Part shown: positions 8,584-17,424 of the stretch, piece after piece | How the letters are laid out: each line of letters starts with the position of its first letter | Position numbering within the stretch: position 1 is the stretch's first letter | Made by a program: the position numbers and the translations under genes | The notes under the pieces: generated by a model | The model's database searches: none | What the model was told of the DNA's origin: nothing | What the model saw: only the letters and a program-made list of their open reading frames with translations | Assembly: GCA_963770375.1 (NCBI GenBank) | Contig: CAVYPM010000008.1 | Span: 190,156-254,155, forward strand | Length of the DNA stretch: 64,000 nt | DNA from: DASVBE01 sp963770375 | GTDB taxonomy: Bacteria; Actinomycetota; Actinomycetes; Streptosporangiales; Streptosporangiaceae | Reading direction: 5' to 3'

Positions 8584-9078
8584 TTACTTCCGTCGCTGGC
8601 GCAGCACGAGGACCGTGCAGCCCGCTTCCCGCATCAGCTTCTCCGGCAGGCCGCCGAAGAACAGCGCGCCGAGCGCCGTCCGCGGGCGCCGCGCCACCAC
8701 CAGGACCTCGGCGCGCCAGGCCCGGGCCTGGACCGCGATCGCGCGGGTGAGCCGCTGCCGGGGCGCGTCCACAACCACGCCGCTCGCCGCTACTCCCCTG
8801 GCCCAGACACTGGCCAGCGCCCGCTCCAGGACCGCGGTAGCTTCCTGGCTGGTCTCCAGGTAGAAGCGGCCCCCGCCGCCGCGCACCGCGGGGTCCCACA
8901 TCCGCACGTGCACGACCCGGAGCCGGCCGCCGGTCGCGGCGCAGAAGCTGGCCGCCGCCGCGAGCGTCTTATCCTCCTGGCCGTCTGGGCCGACCGGGAC
9001 GCAGATCCGCTGGAAGGGCAGGCCGCCGCCGCCGGAACCGGCATGGGTGGGCGGGATGAAGAACATCGGCATCATCAT
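8584..9078 (-). CDS. Universal stress protein (UspA domain), KdpD-associated
   Basis: Reads as a UspA fold of about 164 residues from ATG 9078; an upstream GTG/ATG at 9132 is possible but adds an unlikely leader. The protein begins strand 1 at RICVPVGPDGQEDKTLAAAA, continues through RLRVVHVRMWDP, and ends EVLVVARRPRTALGALFFGG followed by LPEKLMREAGCTVLVLRQRR. The G-2x-G-9x-G(S/T) ATP loop of ATP-binding Usp proteins is not clearly present, as in the KdpD Usp subtype. It is 47 bases upstream of the DUF4118 kinase in the same direction, so it likely supplies in trans the sensory domain that KdpD normally carries in cis. Confidence 0.75.
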   Translation of the reverse strand: MMMPMFFIPPTHAGSGGGGLPFQRICVPVGPDGQEDKTLAAAASFCAATGGRLRVVHVRMWDPAVRGGGGRFYLETSQEATAVLERALASVWARGVAASGVVVDAPRQRLTRAIAVQARAWRAEVLVVARRPRTALGALFFGGLPEKLMREAGCTVLVLRQRRK

Positions 9079-9275
9079 GCCTGCGCATCGAAAGAACCTC
9101 ACACCAGAGCGGCCCGACGGTGCCCTCAGCATGCGGGGTTCCCCGGTAACTGCGAGGTCAACAAGCCCCCGGTTCCGGTAGAAAAACGGTGAACGGGCCC
9201 CCGGCGGGCAGGCCGTCCCGCGGGGCGGCCGTCCCGCGCGGCCGGCCGGTCACCAGGGCCCGCAGCAGGTCCCCG

Positions 9276-10067
9276 TCACTGCTGGATCATCTTGACCGCT
9301 TGCTGGCCGCTGAGGAAGTCCAGGACCAGCCGGTTAACCAGGGCGGGCTTCTCGAACGGGAGCCCGTGCGAGGTCCCGGGGACCACCCCGAGCTGCGATC
9401 CGGCCGGCAGTGCCCGCACCATGGCCGCGGCATGCTCGGGGGTGACGCAGTCGTCGTCGCCGATGAGGACGAGCGTGGGCGACTGCACATCACCGAGCCG
9501 GTCCAGCGGCACGCCCGGGGACAGCCAGTTCGGCTGCAGCTTCGCGAAGAACACCGGGAAGTGCGCGGGCCCGTCCGGGGAGAGCGTGTCGTACATCTGG
9601 CGGAACATCGGCGGGAAGCTCTCGGGCGTGAACTTCTCCATCATTTCCCGGTAGAAGGGCGGGCACCCGTCCGGGTTCGCGTACTGCCCGATAAGGACGA
9701 GCCGGTTCACCAGGTCGGGCCGCTCGAGCGCGACATGCAGCGCGACCATCGCGCCATCACTGAAGCCGACCAGGTGGGCACCGGTGAGCCCGACGGCCTC
9801 GAGGAACGCGATCGTGTCCTGCGCCATGCTCGGGAAGGTCACCGGCCCGTCCCGGTCGGGGGTCCGTCCCTGACCCTGCCGCTCCGGCAGGTACAGGCGG
9901 TACTGCCCGGCAAGCGCCGGGATGATGTCGCCGAGCATCTCGATGGGATTGAACCCGCCGTGCAGGTACAGCAGCGGCTCGCCCGCCCCGTGGATCTCGT
10001 AGTAGGTGTCCAGGCCCCCGGCGTCGATCCGGTCCTTTACCACCACGGCGTCCAGTTCCTGCGTCAT
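9276..10067 (-). CDS. Alpha/beta hydrolase (haloperoxidase/epoxide-hydrolase-like)
   Basis: ATG 10067 is fixed by a perfect AGGAGG seven bases before it, giving 263 residues. The fold is clear: oxyanion HGG in LLYLHGGFNPIE, nucleophile serine in HLVGFSDGAMVALH, catalytic acid in VLIGDDDCVTPEHAA, histidine in GTSHGLPFEKP. A cap region rich in phenylalanine and methionine sits between serine and acid. It lies in the same direction just downstream of the TPR/LuxR regulator (10136-11842), which may control it. The substrate is not deducible. Two GC-rich inverted repeats lie beyond the stop at about 9190-9250 and could terminate transcription. Confidence 0.85.
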   Translation of the reverse strand: MTQELDAVVVKDRIDAGGLDTYYEIHGAGEPLLYLHGGFNPIEMLGDIIPALAGQYRLYLPERQGQGRTPDRDGPVTFPSMAQDTIAFLEAVGLTGAHLVGFSDGAMVALHVALERPDLVNRLVLIGQYANPDGCPPFYREMMEKFTPESFPPMFRQMYDTLSPDGPAHFPVFFAKLQPNWLSPGVPLDRLGDVQSPTLVLIGDDDCVTPEHAAAMVRALPAGSQLGVVPGTSHGLPFEKPALVNRLVLDFLSGQQAVKMIQQ

Positions 10068-10135
10068 GACTGTCCTCCTGGTGTGGTCATGACAGCCACG
10101 ATGGCCCCCGGCAGGCACCGGGAGCATCGGTGAAC

Positions 10136-11842
10136 TCACCTATCTGCGGCTGATTCCCGCTGGGCGCCGCGGACGGCAAGCGCGGCCTCGGCCCGGCCAC
10201 GCAGGCCGAGCTTGGACAGGATGCGGGCCACGTGATGCTCGACCGTCTTGCGGGAAACGAACAGCCGCCCGGCGATCTGCGGATTCGACAGGCCCTCCCC
10301 GAGCAGGGCCAGTACTTCCTGTTCACGCCTGGTCAGCCGGCCGATGTTCCGCGGTCCGGTCCTGGCCGCCTTGACGCCAAGATCGCGCAGCAGCGCGGCC
10401 GCAGCGTCGGCGTCCCGGCTGGCACCCAGGTCCTCGAAGACCGTCAGCGCCGCCCGCGCCTCGGCCCCGGCCACCGCACGGTCGCTGCCCGCCAGCGTCC
10501 GGGCCAGCAGAAGCCGGGTCCGCGCCGCCCGGTAGGGAATCCCGGCCCGCGTGAACGCGGCGAGGGCCGTCTCCAGATGCCGGGCCGCGGCAGGCGCGTC
10601 GGCGCCGGCCAGCGCGTGCCCGAGCAGGCGCTCGCCGTGCGCGATGATCAGGTCGCAGCGGCCCGCGGCGCCGAGCGCCACCAGCGCCCGTGCGCGGTCC
10701 TCGGCCGCGGCGCTGTCGTGCAGCGCGATCTCGGCCTCGCCGAGCAACTCGATCACCGCGGCGGCGTCCAGCCGGCCGGGGCTGGTGGCCGCGAGCCGCC
10801 GCCGCAGGACCGCCGCGGCCACGGAGGGCTCGCCCTGCTGGAGGTGCAGCGAGGCGACCGCCGCCGCGGCTTCGGCACGCCCCTCGATGCCGTGCAGCGC
10901 CCTGGCCGCGTCCTCGATCCGCCCCTGCGCGAGCCTGAGCTCGGCGAGAGTGCCGGCTGCGAACGCGTACGGCGCCTCGAACACGCCCCGCGACATCGTC
11001 ATCGCGTCGGTGAGATAGGCCTCGGCTGTGCTCCAGTCGCCGTTCTCGAACAGGACCCGGCCGTAGTAGGTGCGGCATTCCGCGTAGAGGAAAGGGCATC
11101 CGTACCGGTCGATGAAGCCCTGCAGCGACTGCACCCACTGCGTGGCGCGCTCGATATCGAGGCAGCTGCCGCACACCACCATCGTCATGCAGCTCATCTG
11201 CGCGACGGCCATCGGATCGCTGCCCTCGCCGCCGATGGCCCCGGCCATCGCCTCATCCAGCAGGGACATGCCCTCCTCGGTCCGGCCCTGCTGCACCATG
11301 GCCTGCCCGGCCGCGTGCAGCGCCATCAGCTCGAGCCCGGGGTTGCCTTCCGCCCGGCCGATCTCGGCCGCCTGCCGGGCCAGCGCCTCGCTCTCGACCG
11401 GGTCATCGGTGAGATAGGCGGTCGCGCCCAGGAGTTCCCCGCGCAGCACGGGGGCCTCGGCGCCGATGATCCGGGCGGCACGGGACAGCCAGCCGCGGGC
11501 CGCCGCGGTATTGCCGAGATACCCCTTGTTGTAACCCACCAGGGCCAGGGCGGCACCCGCGGCGAGCACCGGGTCAGGGCGGCGGCGGGCGGCGGCATAG
11601 GCCTTCTCGCAGTTCACGATCGTGCCGGCCAGATCACCCAGCCAGAACAGCGTGCCCGACAGGCCGAAGAAGGCCTCAGGTATCTCGGCCAGCGCCAGGG
11701 CAGCGGTGAAGGACTCCCGTGCGCTGCCCCAGTCACCCACCGCCACGGCCTGGAAGCCCGCTCCGAGCAGGCCTTCCACCGTGCCTGGCAGGGCCGCGGA
11801 ACCGTCGCTCACAGCAGCATCATCGCAGCCCGCCAGGGGCAC
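10136..11842 (-). CDS. LuxR-family transcriptional regulator with TPR-like repeats
   Basis: About 568 residues. The N-terminal 480 residues are alanine-rich helical repeats of TPR style (for example ARESFTAALALAEIPEAFFG). The C-terminus has a LuxR helix-turn-helix LTRREQEVLALLGEGLSNPQ continuing with the recognition helix VSRKTVEHHVARIL. There is no P-loop ATPase, unlike the LAL regulator divergently encoded at 11951. The start is uncertain: GTG 11842 is the longest, while GTG 11812 (VSDGSAALPG) is a plausible shorter start. Nearby targets could be the hydrolase at 9276 and its own promoter in the 108-base divergent gap. Confidence 0.8.
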   Translation of the reverse strand: MPLAGCDDAAVSDGSAALPGTVEGLLGAGFQAVAVGDWGSARESFTAALALAEIPEAFFGLSGTLFWLGDLAGTIVNCEKAYAAARRRPDPVLAAGAALALVGYNKGYLGNTAAARGWLSRAARIIGAEAPVLRGELLGATAYLTDDPVESEALARQAAEIGRAEGNPGLELMALHAAGQAMVQQGRTEEGMSLLDEAMAGAIGGEGSDPMAVAQMSCMTMVVCGSCLDIERATQWVQSLQGFIDRYGCPFLYAECRTYYGRVLFENGDWSTAEAYLTDAMTMSRGVFEAPYAFAAGTLAELRLAQGRIEDAARALHGIEGRAEAAAAVASLHLQQGEPSVAAAVLRRRLAATSPGRLDAAAVIELLGEAEIALHDSAAAEDRARALVALGAAGRCDLIIAHGERLLGHALAGADAPAAARHLETALAAFTRAGIPYRAARTRLLLARTLAGSDRAVAGAEARAALTVFEDLGASRDADAAAALLRDLGVKAARTGPRNIGRLTRREQEVLALLGEGLSNPQIAGRLFVSRKTVEHHVARILSKLGLRGRAEAALAVRGAQRESAADR

Positions 11843-11950
11843 CGATACGGACTTGCGGGTGCCGCGACCGCCGGGTCCGCCGCGGGCAGATTTGAATCAC
11901 CGGCACGGCCAGGTCAGAATCCTCGGGAGGGACTGGGGGTTCGCCGAGCC

Positions 11951-14571
11951 ATGGAGTTGCTGGAACGAACACCGTTCCTGGACACGCTGACCGGGTACGC
12001 GCAGGACGCGCGGCAGGGCAGCGGGCGGCTGGTGCTGGTCTCCGGTGAGTCCGGGATGGGCAAGACCGTGCTGGCCGAGGCGTTCCAGCAGCAGCTGGCG
12101 GACGCGCGCTGGCTGTGGGGAAGCTGCGACGGGCTGCTGACCCCGCGGCCGCTGGGCCCGCTGTTCGACATCGGCCCCCAGGCCGGCGGGGAGCTGGCCG
12201 TGCTGTGCCGCCAGGGCGCCGCCCGGGATCAGCTGTTCACCGCGTTCCTGGCCGAGCTGGGAGCACCGGGCCCGCTGACCGTGGTGGTCATCGAGGACCT
12301 GCACTGGGCCGACGAGGCCACCACCGACCTGCTCAGCTACGCTCGGCCGCCGCCTGGCCCGGGTACCGGCCCTGATCCTGGCCACCTACCGGGACGAGGA
12401 GATCGCCGCGGACCACCCGCTCCGGATGGTGCTCGGCGACCTGGCCACCCAGCGGTCCACCCGCCGGATGCGGATGCCGCCGCTGTCGGTCAGCGCCGTC
12501 GCCGCGCTGGCCGGGCCGCACGGCGTCGACGCGGCCGAGCTGCACCGGATCACCGGCGGCAACCCGTTCTACGTCAGCGAGATCCTCGACGCCGGCTGGC
12601 CGTCCATCCCGCCCACCGTCCGCGACGCGGTCGGCGCCCGTCTCGCCCGGGCCACCCCCGGCACCCGCCGCCTGGTCGAGTCGGCCGCGGTCATCGGCGG
12701 CCGGGTGGACCGCGAGCTGCTGGCCGCGGCGCTGAACGAGCCAGGCAGCGGATCTGGCCGCGGGCCAGGCGACACGGCCGGGCTCGACGAGGGCCTGAGC
12801 ACCGGGATCCTCATGGCCGACGGCCCCGGGCTGCGGTTCCGGCACGAGCTGGTCCGGATGGCGGTCGAGGCCAGCATCCCGCCGCACCGCACCGCCGAGC
12901 TGCACAAACGGCTGCTGACCGCGCTGGAGGACCGCGGCGGCGCCGACCCCGCGCTGCTCGCCCACCACGCCGAGGGCGCCGCCGACGCGCCGGCCGTCCG
13001 CCGCCACGCGCCGGAAGCGGCCCGCCGGTCCGCCGCCCTGGGCGCGCACCGCGAGGCGGCCGCCCAGTTCGAGCGGGCGCTGCGGTTCGCCGCCGGGGCC
13101 GACGACGCCACGCTGGCGGCCCTGCACGAGGGCCTCGGCGGCGAGTGCGCCCTGCTCGACCGCTGGGAGGAGGCCGAGGCCACGCTCCGGTCCGCGCTGC
13201 GGCTGCACCACGACCTCGGCGACGAGCTGAGCGCGGGGCGGAACCTGTGGATGCTGTCCAAGGCACTGTGGCGGCTGTGCCGGGGCGAGGAAGCCGCGGA
13301 GACCGCCCAGGAAGGAGTACGGATACTTGCCGGGCAGCCCGCTTCGCCCGAGCTGGCCTGGGCGTACGCGAACTGTCAGCGCGCTGCGGATGTACGTCGG
13401 CCAGACGGACCAGGCCATCGCGCTCGGCGAGCAGGCCTGCCGCCTGGGCGAGCAGCTGGGCCTGCCGGAGGTGGTCAGCTACGCGCTCAACACGATCGGG
13501 TGCGCCCAGGGCCGCGACGGCCACAGCGGGATGGACATGATCGAGCGGGCGCTGCGGATCGCGGTGGACGCGGACCTGCACGAGGCGGCCGGCCGGGCCT
13601 TCGCCAACCTGCAGTCCACCGGCAACGCGCAGAACCGGTTCGCCGAGGCCGAGCGCTTCTACGCCGAGGGCATGGCCTACTGCGACGAGCGTGAGCTGCG
13701 GGTGTTCACCAGCTGCCTGCTGGGCGGCCACGCCGAGACCATGGTGCTCACCGGGAACTGGGACGAGGCCGCGGACGTCAGCCGGCTGGTGCTGGAGCGG
13801 CAGCGGATCTCCCCGGTCAACAAGCTGACCCTGCTGCAGGCCCTGGGCACGGTCATGGGCCGCCGCGGCGAGCCCGGGGCCTGGGACCTGCTGGACGAGT
13901 GCGCCGAGCTGGCCGAGGGCACCGGCGAGCAGCAGTGCATCGTGCCGGTCCGCGCCGCCCGGGCCGAGCTGCGCTGGCTGAACGGCCAAAGCGACCTCGC
14001 CCTGGAGGAGGTCAGGTCCTGCTACGGCCAGGCGATCGGCCGGCTCGAGCCGTGGGCCTTCGGGGCACTGGCCATCTGGCTGTACCGGCTCGGCCAGCCG
14101 CCCGCCGGGACGCCCGGCCGGCTGCCCGAGCCGTACGCGCTGGAGGCGGCCGGTGACTGGCGGGCCGCCGCCGCGGCCTGGGACCGGCTCGGCCGGCCCT
14201 ACGACGCCGCACTCACCCGGCTCGGCTCGGCCGACGAGGACGCCCTGCGGGCCGCCCTGACCGCGCTAGATCAGCTGGGCGCCCGGGCCGCCGCGGCGGT
14301 GGCCAGGAAGCGGATGCGGGACCTCGGGCTGCGGGCCATCCCGCGCGGGCCGCGGGCGGCCACCCGGGCGGCGCCGGCCGGGCTGACCGCCCGCGAGCAG
14401 GAGATTCTCGCCCTGGTCACGGAGGGGCTGGCGGACCGGGAGATCTCCCAGCGGCTGTTCATCTCCGAGCGGACGGTGCAGCACCACGTCTCGGCCGTGC
14501 TGTCCAAGATCGGCGTCTCGTCCCGCACCGCGGCCGCCCGCGAAGCCACCCGGATCGGCCTCGGGTCCTAG
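11951..14571 (+). pseudogene. LAL-type LuxR regulator (AAA ATPase + LuxR HTH), frameshifted twice
   Basis: ATG 11951 opens a large ATP-dependent LuxR regulator of about 870 residues. Segment one has the AAA Walker A LVSGESGMGKT and Walker B VVVIEDLHWADEATTD. At about 12342 an extra C shifts the frame, and segment two continues ALILATYRDEEI and the HRITGGNPFYVSEIL sensor region. Near 13370 a second change joins segment three, with tetratricopeptide-like helices and a C-terminal HTH beginning LTAREQEILALVTEGLADRE, recognition helix ISERTVQHHVSAVL. Across both joins the conserved sequence is continuous, so the gene is complete except for the indels. A third frame from 13327 could express a HTH-bearing C-terminal half alone. 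Confidence 0.8.
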
Positions 14572-14721
14572 CGCCGGCAATTTCCAGGTACCTGGGAGGG
14601 GGCCGCCGGCGTTGGACCCGGCGGCATGATCGCCTGCATGCTCGGATTTGGGTCCGCTCCGGCGGGCCCCTGGCCCCGTGCTTGCGGGGCGCTGACGTCC
14701 ACGAGCAAGAGGTGATGCCGG

Positions 14722-15729
14722 ATGTCCCAGCTGGAGGCGGCCCGCGCGCCCCGGCCGCCGGTCCCGCCGCGGACCCGGCGGGTGCGTGCCACGGCGGTAA
14801 CCGCGGCCTGCGGATTCCTGGTGCTGCTGCTGGCCACCCGGTCGGTGGTGCTGAGCCTGACCATGACGCTGCTGCTGGGCGCCGCCGGGGCCATCGCGTT
14901 CCTGGCCGTGCGGAGCTGGGGCTTCACCGCGAGCCACCCGTGGGTGCGCAGCCTGGTGTCGCGGCCGTGGCGGACCGGCCAGGAGGTCTGGCAGCTGGCC
15001 CTGCGGCACCTGCCGGAGACGTTCATCATCGCCCCGGACGGGTCCCGGCTCGCCCCGGACCGGGTCGAGCTGCGGATGAACCCGGCGGACTTCGCCGACC
15101 TGACCGGCTCGATCGACGCCGAGGTGCTGGCGGCCAGCTCCAGCGACGTGTACCGGAACCTGATCGCCGAGCACGGCGCCCGGTACGCCGGCACCGAGGG
15201 CGTGGCCGTGACGCTGGTCGACGACCCGGACGTGGCCCCCGGCCGCTACCGGCTGAGGCCGCGCGCGGTCAGCACGCTGATGCCCGCCGCCGCGCAGGTC
15301 CCGGTCCCGGCGGGGGCGCAGGTCCCGGTCCCGGCCGGGAGCAGCTTCAGCTGGGCCGAGGCGACCGGGCAGACCGCGGGCCACACCGTGGCCACCGAGC
15401 ACGACACGATGGCGAGCCCGCCGGCCGTGCCGTCGCTGCGCCTGGTGACCAGGGACGCGGTGACCGAGACCCGGCGGCCGAGCGCACTGGCTGGCCGGGG
15501 CACCGCGGCCGAGCTGCGGCTGCCCGACGACCTGACGGTGTCCCGGGTGCACGCCGAGTTCAGCTACGCCGACGGGCACTGGCAGATCGCCAACCGGGGA
15601 CGGAACGGCCTGCGGCTGAACGGGACCACGGTCAGCGGCCAGCAGGCGGTGGCCGACGGCGACCTGATCCACTGGGGCCATCAGTCTGATGCGCTGACCT
15701 CGCTGGTGCAGATCGGCCCCCGGCCCTGA
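14722..15729 (+). CDS. Membrane-anchored FHA-domain protein
   Basis: A 335-residue protein beginning ATG 14722 behind AAGAGGTG. Two adjacent membrane helices occupy residues ~22-62 (AVTAACGFLVLLLA, LTMTLLLGAAGAIAFLAV). Residues ~85-185 form a domain I do not recognise confidently; its LAPDRVELRMNPADFADL stretch resembles the DUF3662 domain that precedes FHA in actinobacterial FhaA-type proteins. A proline/alanine linker contains a duplicated QVPVPAGA. The last ~90 residues are FHA: LAGRGTAAELRLPDD, VSRVHAEFSY with the SxxH core, and NGLRLNGTTV. FHA domains bind phosphothreonine, so it likely docks a Ser/Thr-kinase substrate at the membrane. No kinase gene is in the window. Confidence 0.8.
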   Translation: MSQLEAARAPRPPVPPRTRRVRATAVTAACGFLVLLLATRSVVLSLTMTLLLGAAGAIAFLAVRSWGFTASHPWVRSLVSRPWRTGQEVWQLALRHLPETFIIAPDGSRLAPDRVELRMNPADFADLTGSIDAEVLAASSSDVYRNLIAEHGARYAGTEGVAVTLVDDPDVAPGRYRLRPRAVSTLMPAAAQVPVPAGAQVPVPAGSSFSWAEATGQTAGHTVATEHDTMASPPAVPSLRLVTRDAVTETRRPSALAGRGTAAELRLPDDLTVSRVHAEFSYADGHWQIANRGRNGLRLNGTTVSGQQAVADGDLIHWGHQSDALTSLVQIGPRP

Positions 15730-15826
15730 CCCCGCCGGGGGCTGCCCCCACCGCCGATATCATGGGAACCGGCGGGGTGGGGTGATCCGGCCCGGAGGGG
15801 GTAGCCAAGCCCGCGGTGAGAAACCC

Positions 15827-16711
15827 ATGAGCGAGCTTCTGATCTCGTCCGAGGCGCATCAGCAGGAGGTCATCGGCCAGCCCGGCGAAGTCACCTGGAT
15901 CGACCGCGCCCTGCTGAGCAACAACACCGACCTGACGCTGCACCGGCGGCCGCGCTGCCCGGGGCTGCGTTACGTGGACCACCAGTGGGAGCTGTTCAAC
16001 CGGGACGCCGACCACTCGGTGTACATCGCGCCGTACTTCGCCGACGAGCCGCGGACGTTCCGCAACGTCCGGCGCCGGGCCAGCCGGGTGATGCCGGTGG
16101 CCAGGTCCGCGTACGAGCCGGTGCCCTGGGTGCTCGAGCCCGGCCGCTGGCTGATCAGCGTGGGCCAGTGGGTGGTCCGGCTGACGCTGGTCACCGCGGA
16201 GAGCCGGCCCGGCGGCCCGGAGGCGGACACCCTCACCGGGTCCAGCCACGGGCCGACCACCCAGATGCGGCCGCAGCCCCCGGGCGAGGGCGGCCCGGCC
16301 AAGCTCGCCGGCCCGCCTCTGCCCGACGCCCTGCAGCGGACCAGGGATTACTTCGGCCGGCACGAGATCGTGCTGCTGGCCATCGCGTACTACTACCGGG
16401 ACTTCATCCTGAACCGGTACGGCCGCGAATCCGGCGTGCCGATCGACCCGCAGACCGTGCCGATCATCGAGGTCGCGGTGGACCTGAACCTGCCCAGCGA
16501 CAGCTCGGTGTCTGAGTACAAGAAGGAGCTCCAGCGCTGCATCTGGGGCACGACCGGCGGGCACCAGCGGGAACTGGCCGAGTACCTGCTGAACAACGGC
16601 CTGATCAGCCCGATCGAGCTGGACCGCGCGCAGGACCTGGCCCGCCGCAACGCCGCGGCCGGCCTGGACGAGCAGGCCCGGCGGCGGTTCAGCTACAAGC
16701 CCCGCCGCTAG
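15827..16711 (+). CDS. Conserved-looking protein of unknown function, partner of the FHA protein
   Basis: I do not recognise this 294-residue protein. ATG 15827 is preferred over GTG 15782 because the intervening residues are poor and the next residues SELLISSEAHQQEV look like a natural start. The first ~125 residues are rich in beta-strand pattern (HQWELFNRDADHSVYIAPYF, WLISVGQWVVRLTLV) and may be an FHA-like sandwich, but without a clear SxxH motif. A linker rich in proline and glycine follows. Residues ~165-294 are mainly helical (RDYFGRHEIVLLAIAYYYRD, SEYKKELQRCIWG). No membrane helix. It follows the FHA gene by 97 bases and converges on the response regulator, with overlapping stop codons. 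Confidence 0.6.
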   Translation: MSELLISSEAHQQEVIGQPGEVTWIDRALLSNNTDLTLHRRPRCPGLRYVDHQWELFNRDADHSVYIAPYFADEPRTFRNVRRRASRVMPVARSAYEPVPWVLEPGRWLISVGQWVVRLTLVTAESRPGGPEADTLTGSSHGPTTQMRPQPPGEGGPAKLAGPPLPDALQRTRDYFGRHEIVLLAIAYYYRDFILNRYGRESGVPIDPQTVPIIEVAVDLNLPSDSSVSEYKKELQRCIWGTTGGHQRELAEYLLNNGLISPIELDRAQDLARRNAAAGLDEQARRRFSYKPRR

Positions 16712-17406
16712 CCCGGGGTGCGCAGGCCCGCGTCGCGCAGGAACGTCAGCACCGCGGCGACCCGGCGGTGCACCTGCTGCTCGCTGGCCAGGTCGAGCTT
16801 CGCGAAGATCGCGTTGACGTGCTTCTCCACCGAGGACTCGGACAGGAACAGCGCCTGGGCGATACCCGCGTTGCCGCGTCCCTGGGCCATCTCGCGCAGC
16901 ACGTCGAGCTCCCGCGGGGTGAGCCGGGCCAGCGGCGATTCACGCAGCCGGGCCCGCCGGCTGACCAGCGCCTCGACGACCTGCGGGTCGATGACCGAGC
17001 CGCCCGCGGCCACCTCACGCAGCGCGGACAGCAACTGGGCCAGGTCGCCCACCCGGTCCTTCAGCAGGTAGGCCAGCCCCGCGGTCCCGTTACGGAAAAG
17101 CTCGAAGGCGTACGCTTCGTCGGCGTACTGCGAAAGGATCAGGACTCCGACCCCGGGGGCGCGGGCCTTTATCTCGTGCGCGGCGTCGATGCCTTCCATG
17201 GCCGGGCCGCCGTCCGCGCCGCCGCCGGGGCCGGCCGGCATCCGGATGTCGGTCAGCACGGCGTCCAGCCGCAGCCGGCCCACCGCGTCCAGCAGTTCCG
17301 CCGCGGAACCGACCGCGGCCTGCACGGTCACCTCGCCGGAGTCCTCGAGCAGCCGCCGGGTGCCCTCCCGGACCAGGTAGTTGTCGTCGGCGATAACGAT
17401 GCGCAG
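16708..17406 (-). CDS. NarL/FixJ-type response regulator with a probable CTG start
   Basis: About 232 residues. The receiver begins LRIVIADDNYLVREG, and its phospho-acceptor aspartate lies in DAVLTDIRMP; the switch lysine is in LAYLLKDRV. The C-terminal LuxR HTH is LTPRELDVLREMAQGRGNAG with recognition helix SESSVEKHVNAIF. The first in-frame GTG (17331) would delete the acidic pair and strand 1. Reading upstream, the only sensible start is CTG 17406 with GGGAGAGG five bases before it. The kinase gene stops 18 bases upstream in the same direction, so they form a kinase-regulator operon. Its stop shares CTAG with the convergent gene. Confidence 0.8.
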   Translation of the reverse strand: MRIVIADDNYLVREGTRRLLEDSGEVTVQAAVGSAAELLDAVGRLRLDAVLTDIRMPAGPGGGADGGPAMEGIDAAHEIKARAPGVGVLILSQYADEAYAFELFRNGTAGLAYLLKDRVGDLAQLLSALREVAAGGSVIDPQVVEALVSRRARLRESPLARLTPRELDVLREMAQGRGNAGIAQALFLSESSVEKHVNAIFAKLDLASEQQVHRRVAAVLTFLRDAGLRTPG

Positions 17407-17424
17407 CGGCCCTCTCCCAGCAGC

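Noticed and set aside
10232..11890. Long open frame on the plus strand opposite the LuxR/TPR regulator
   Set aside because: Arginine/glutamine-rich antisense translation typical of GC-rich codon bias; the minus-strand product has a clear HTH and repeats.
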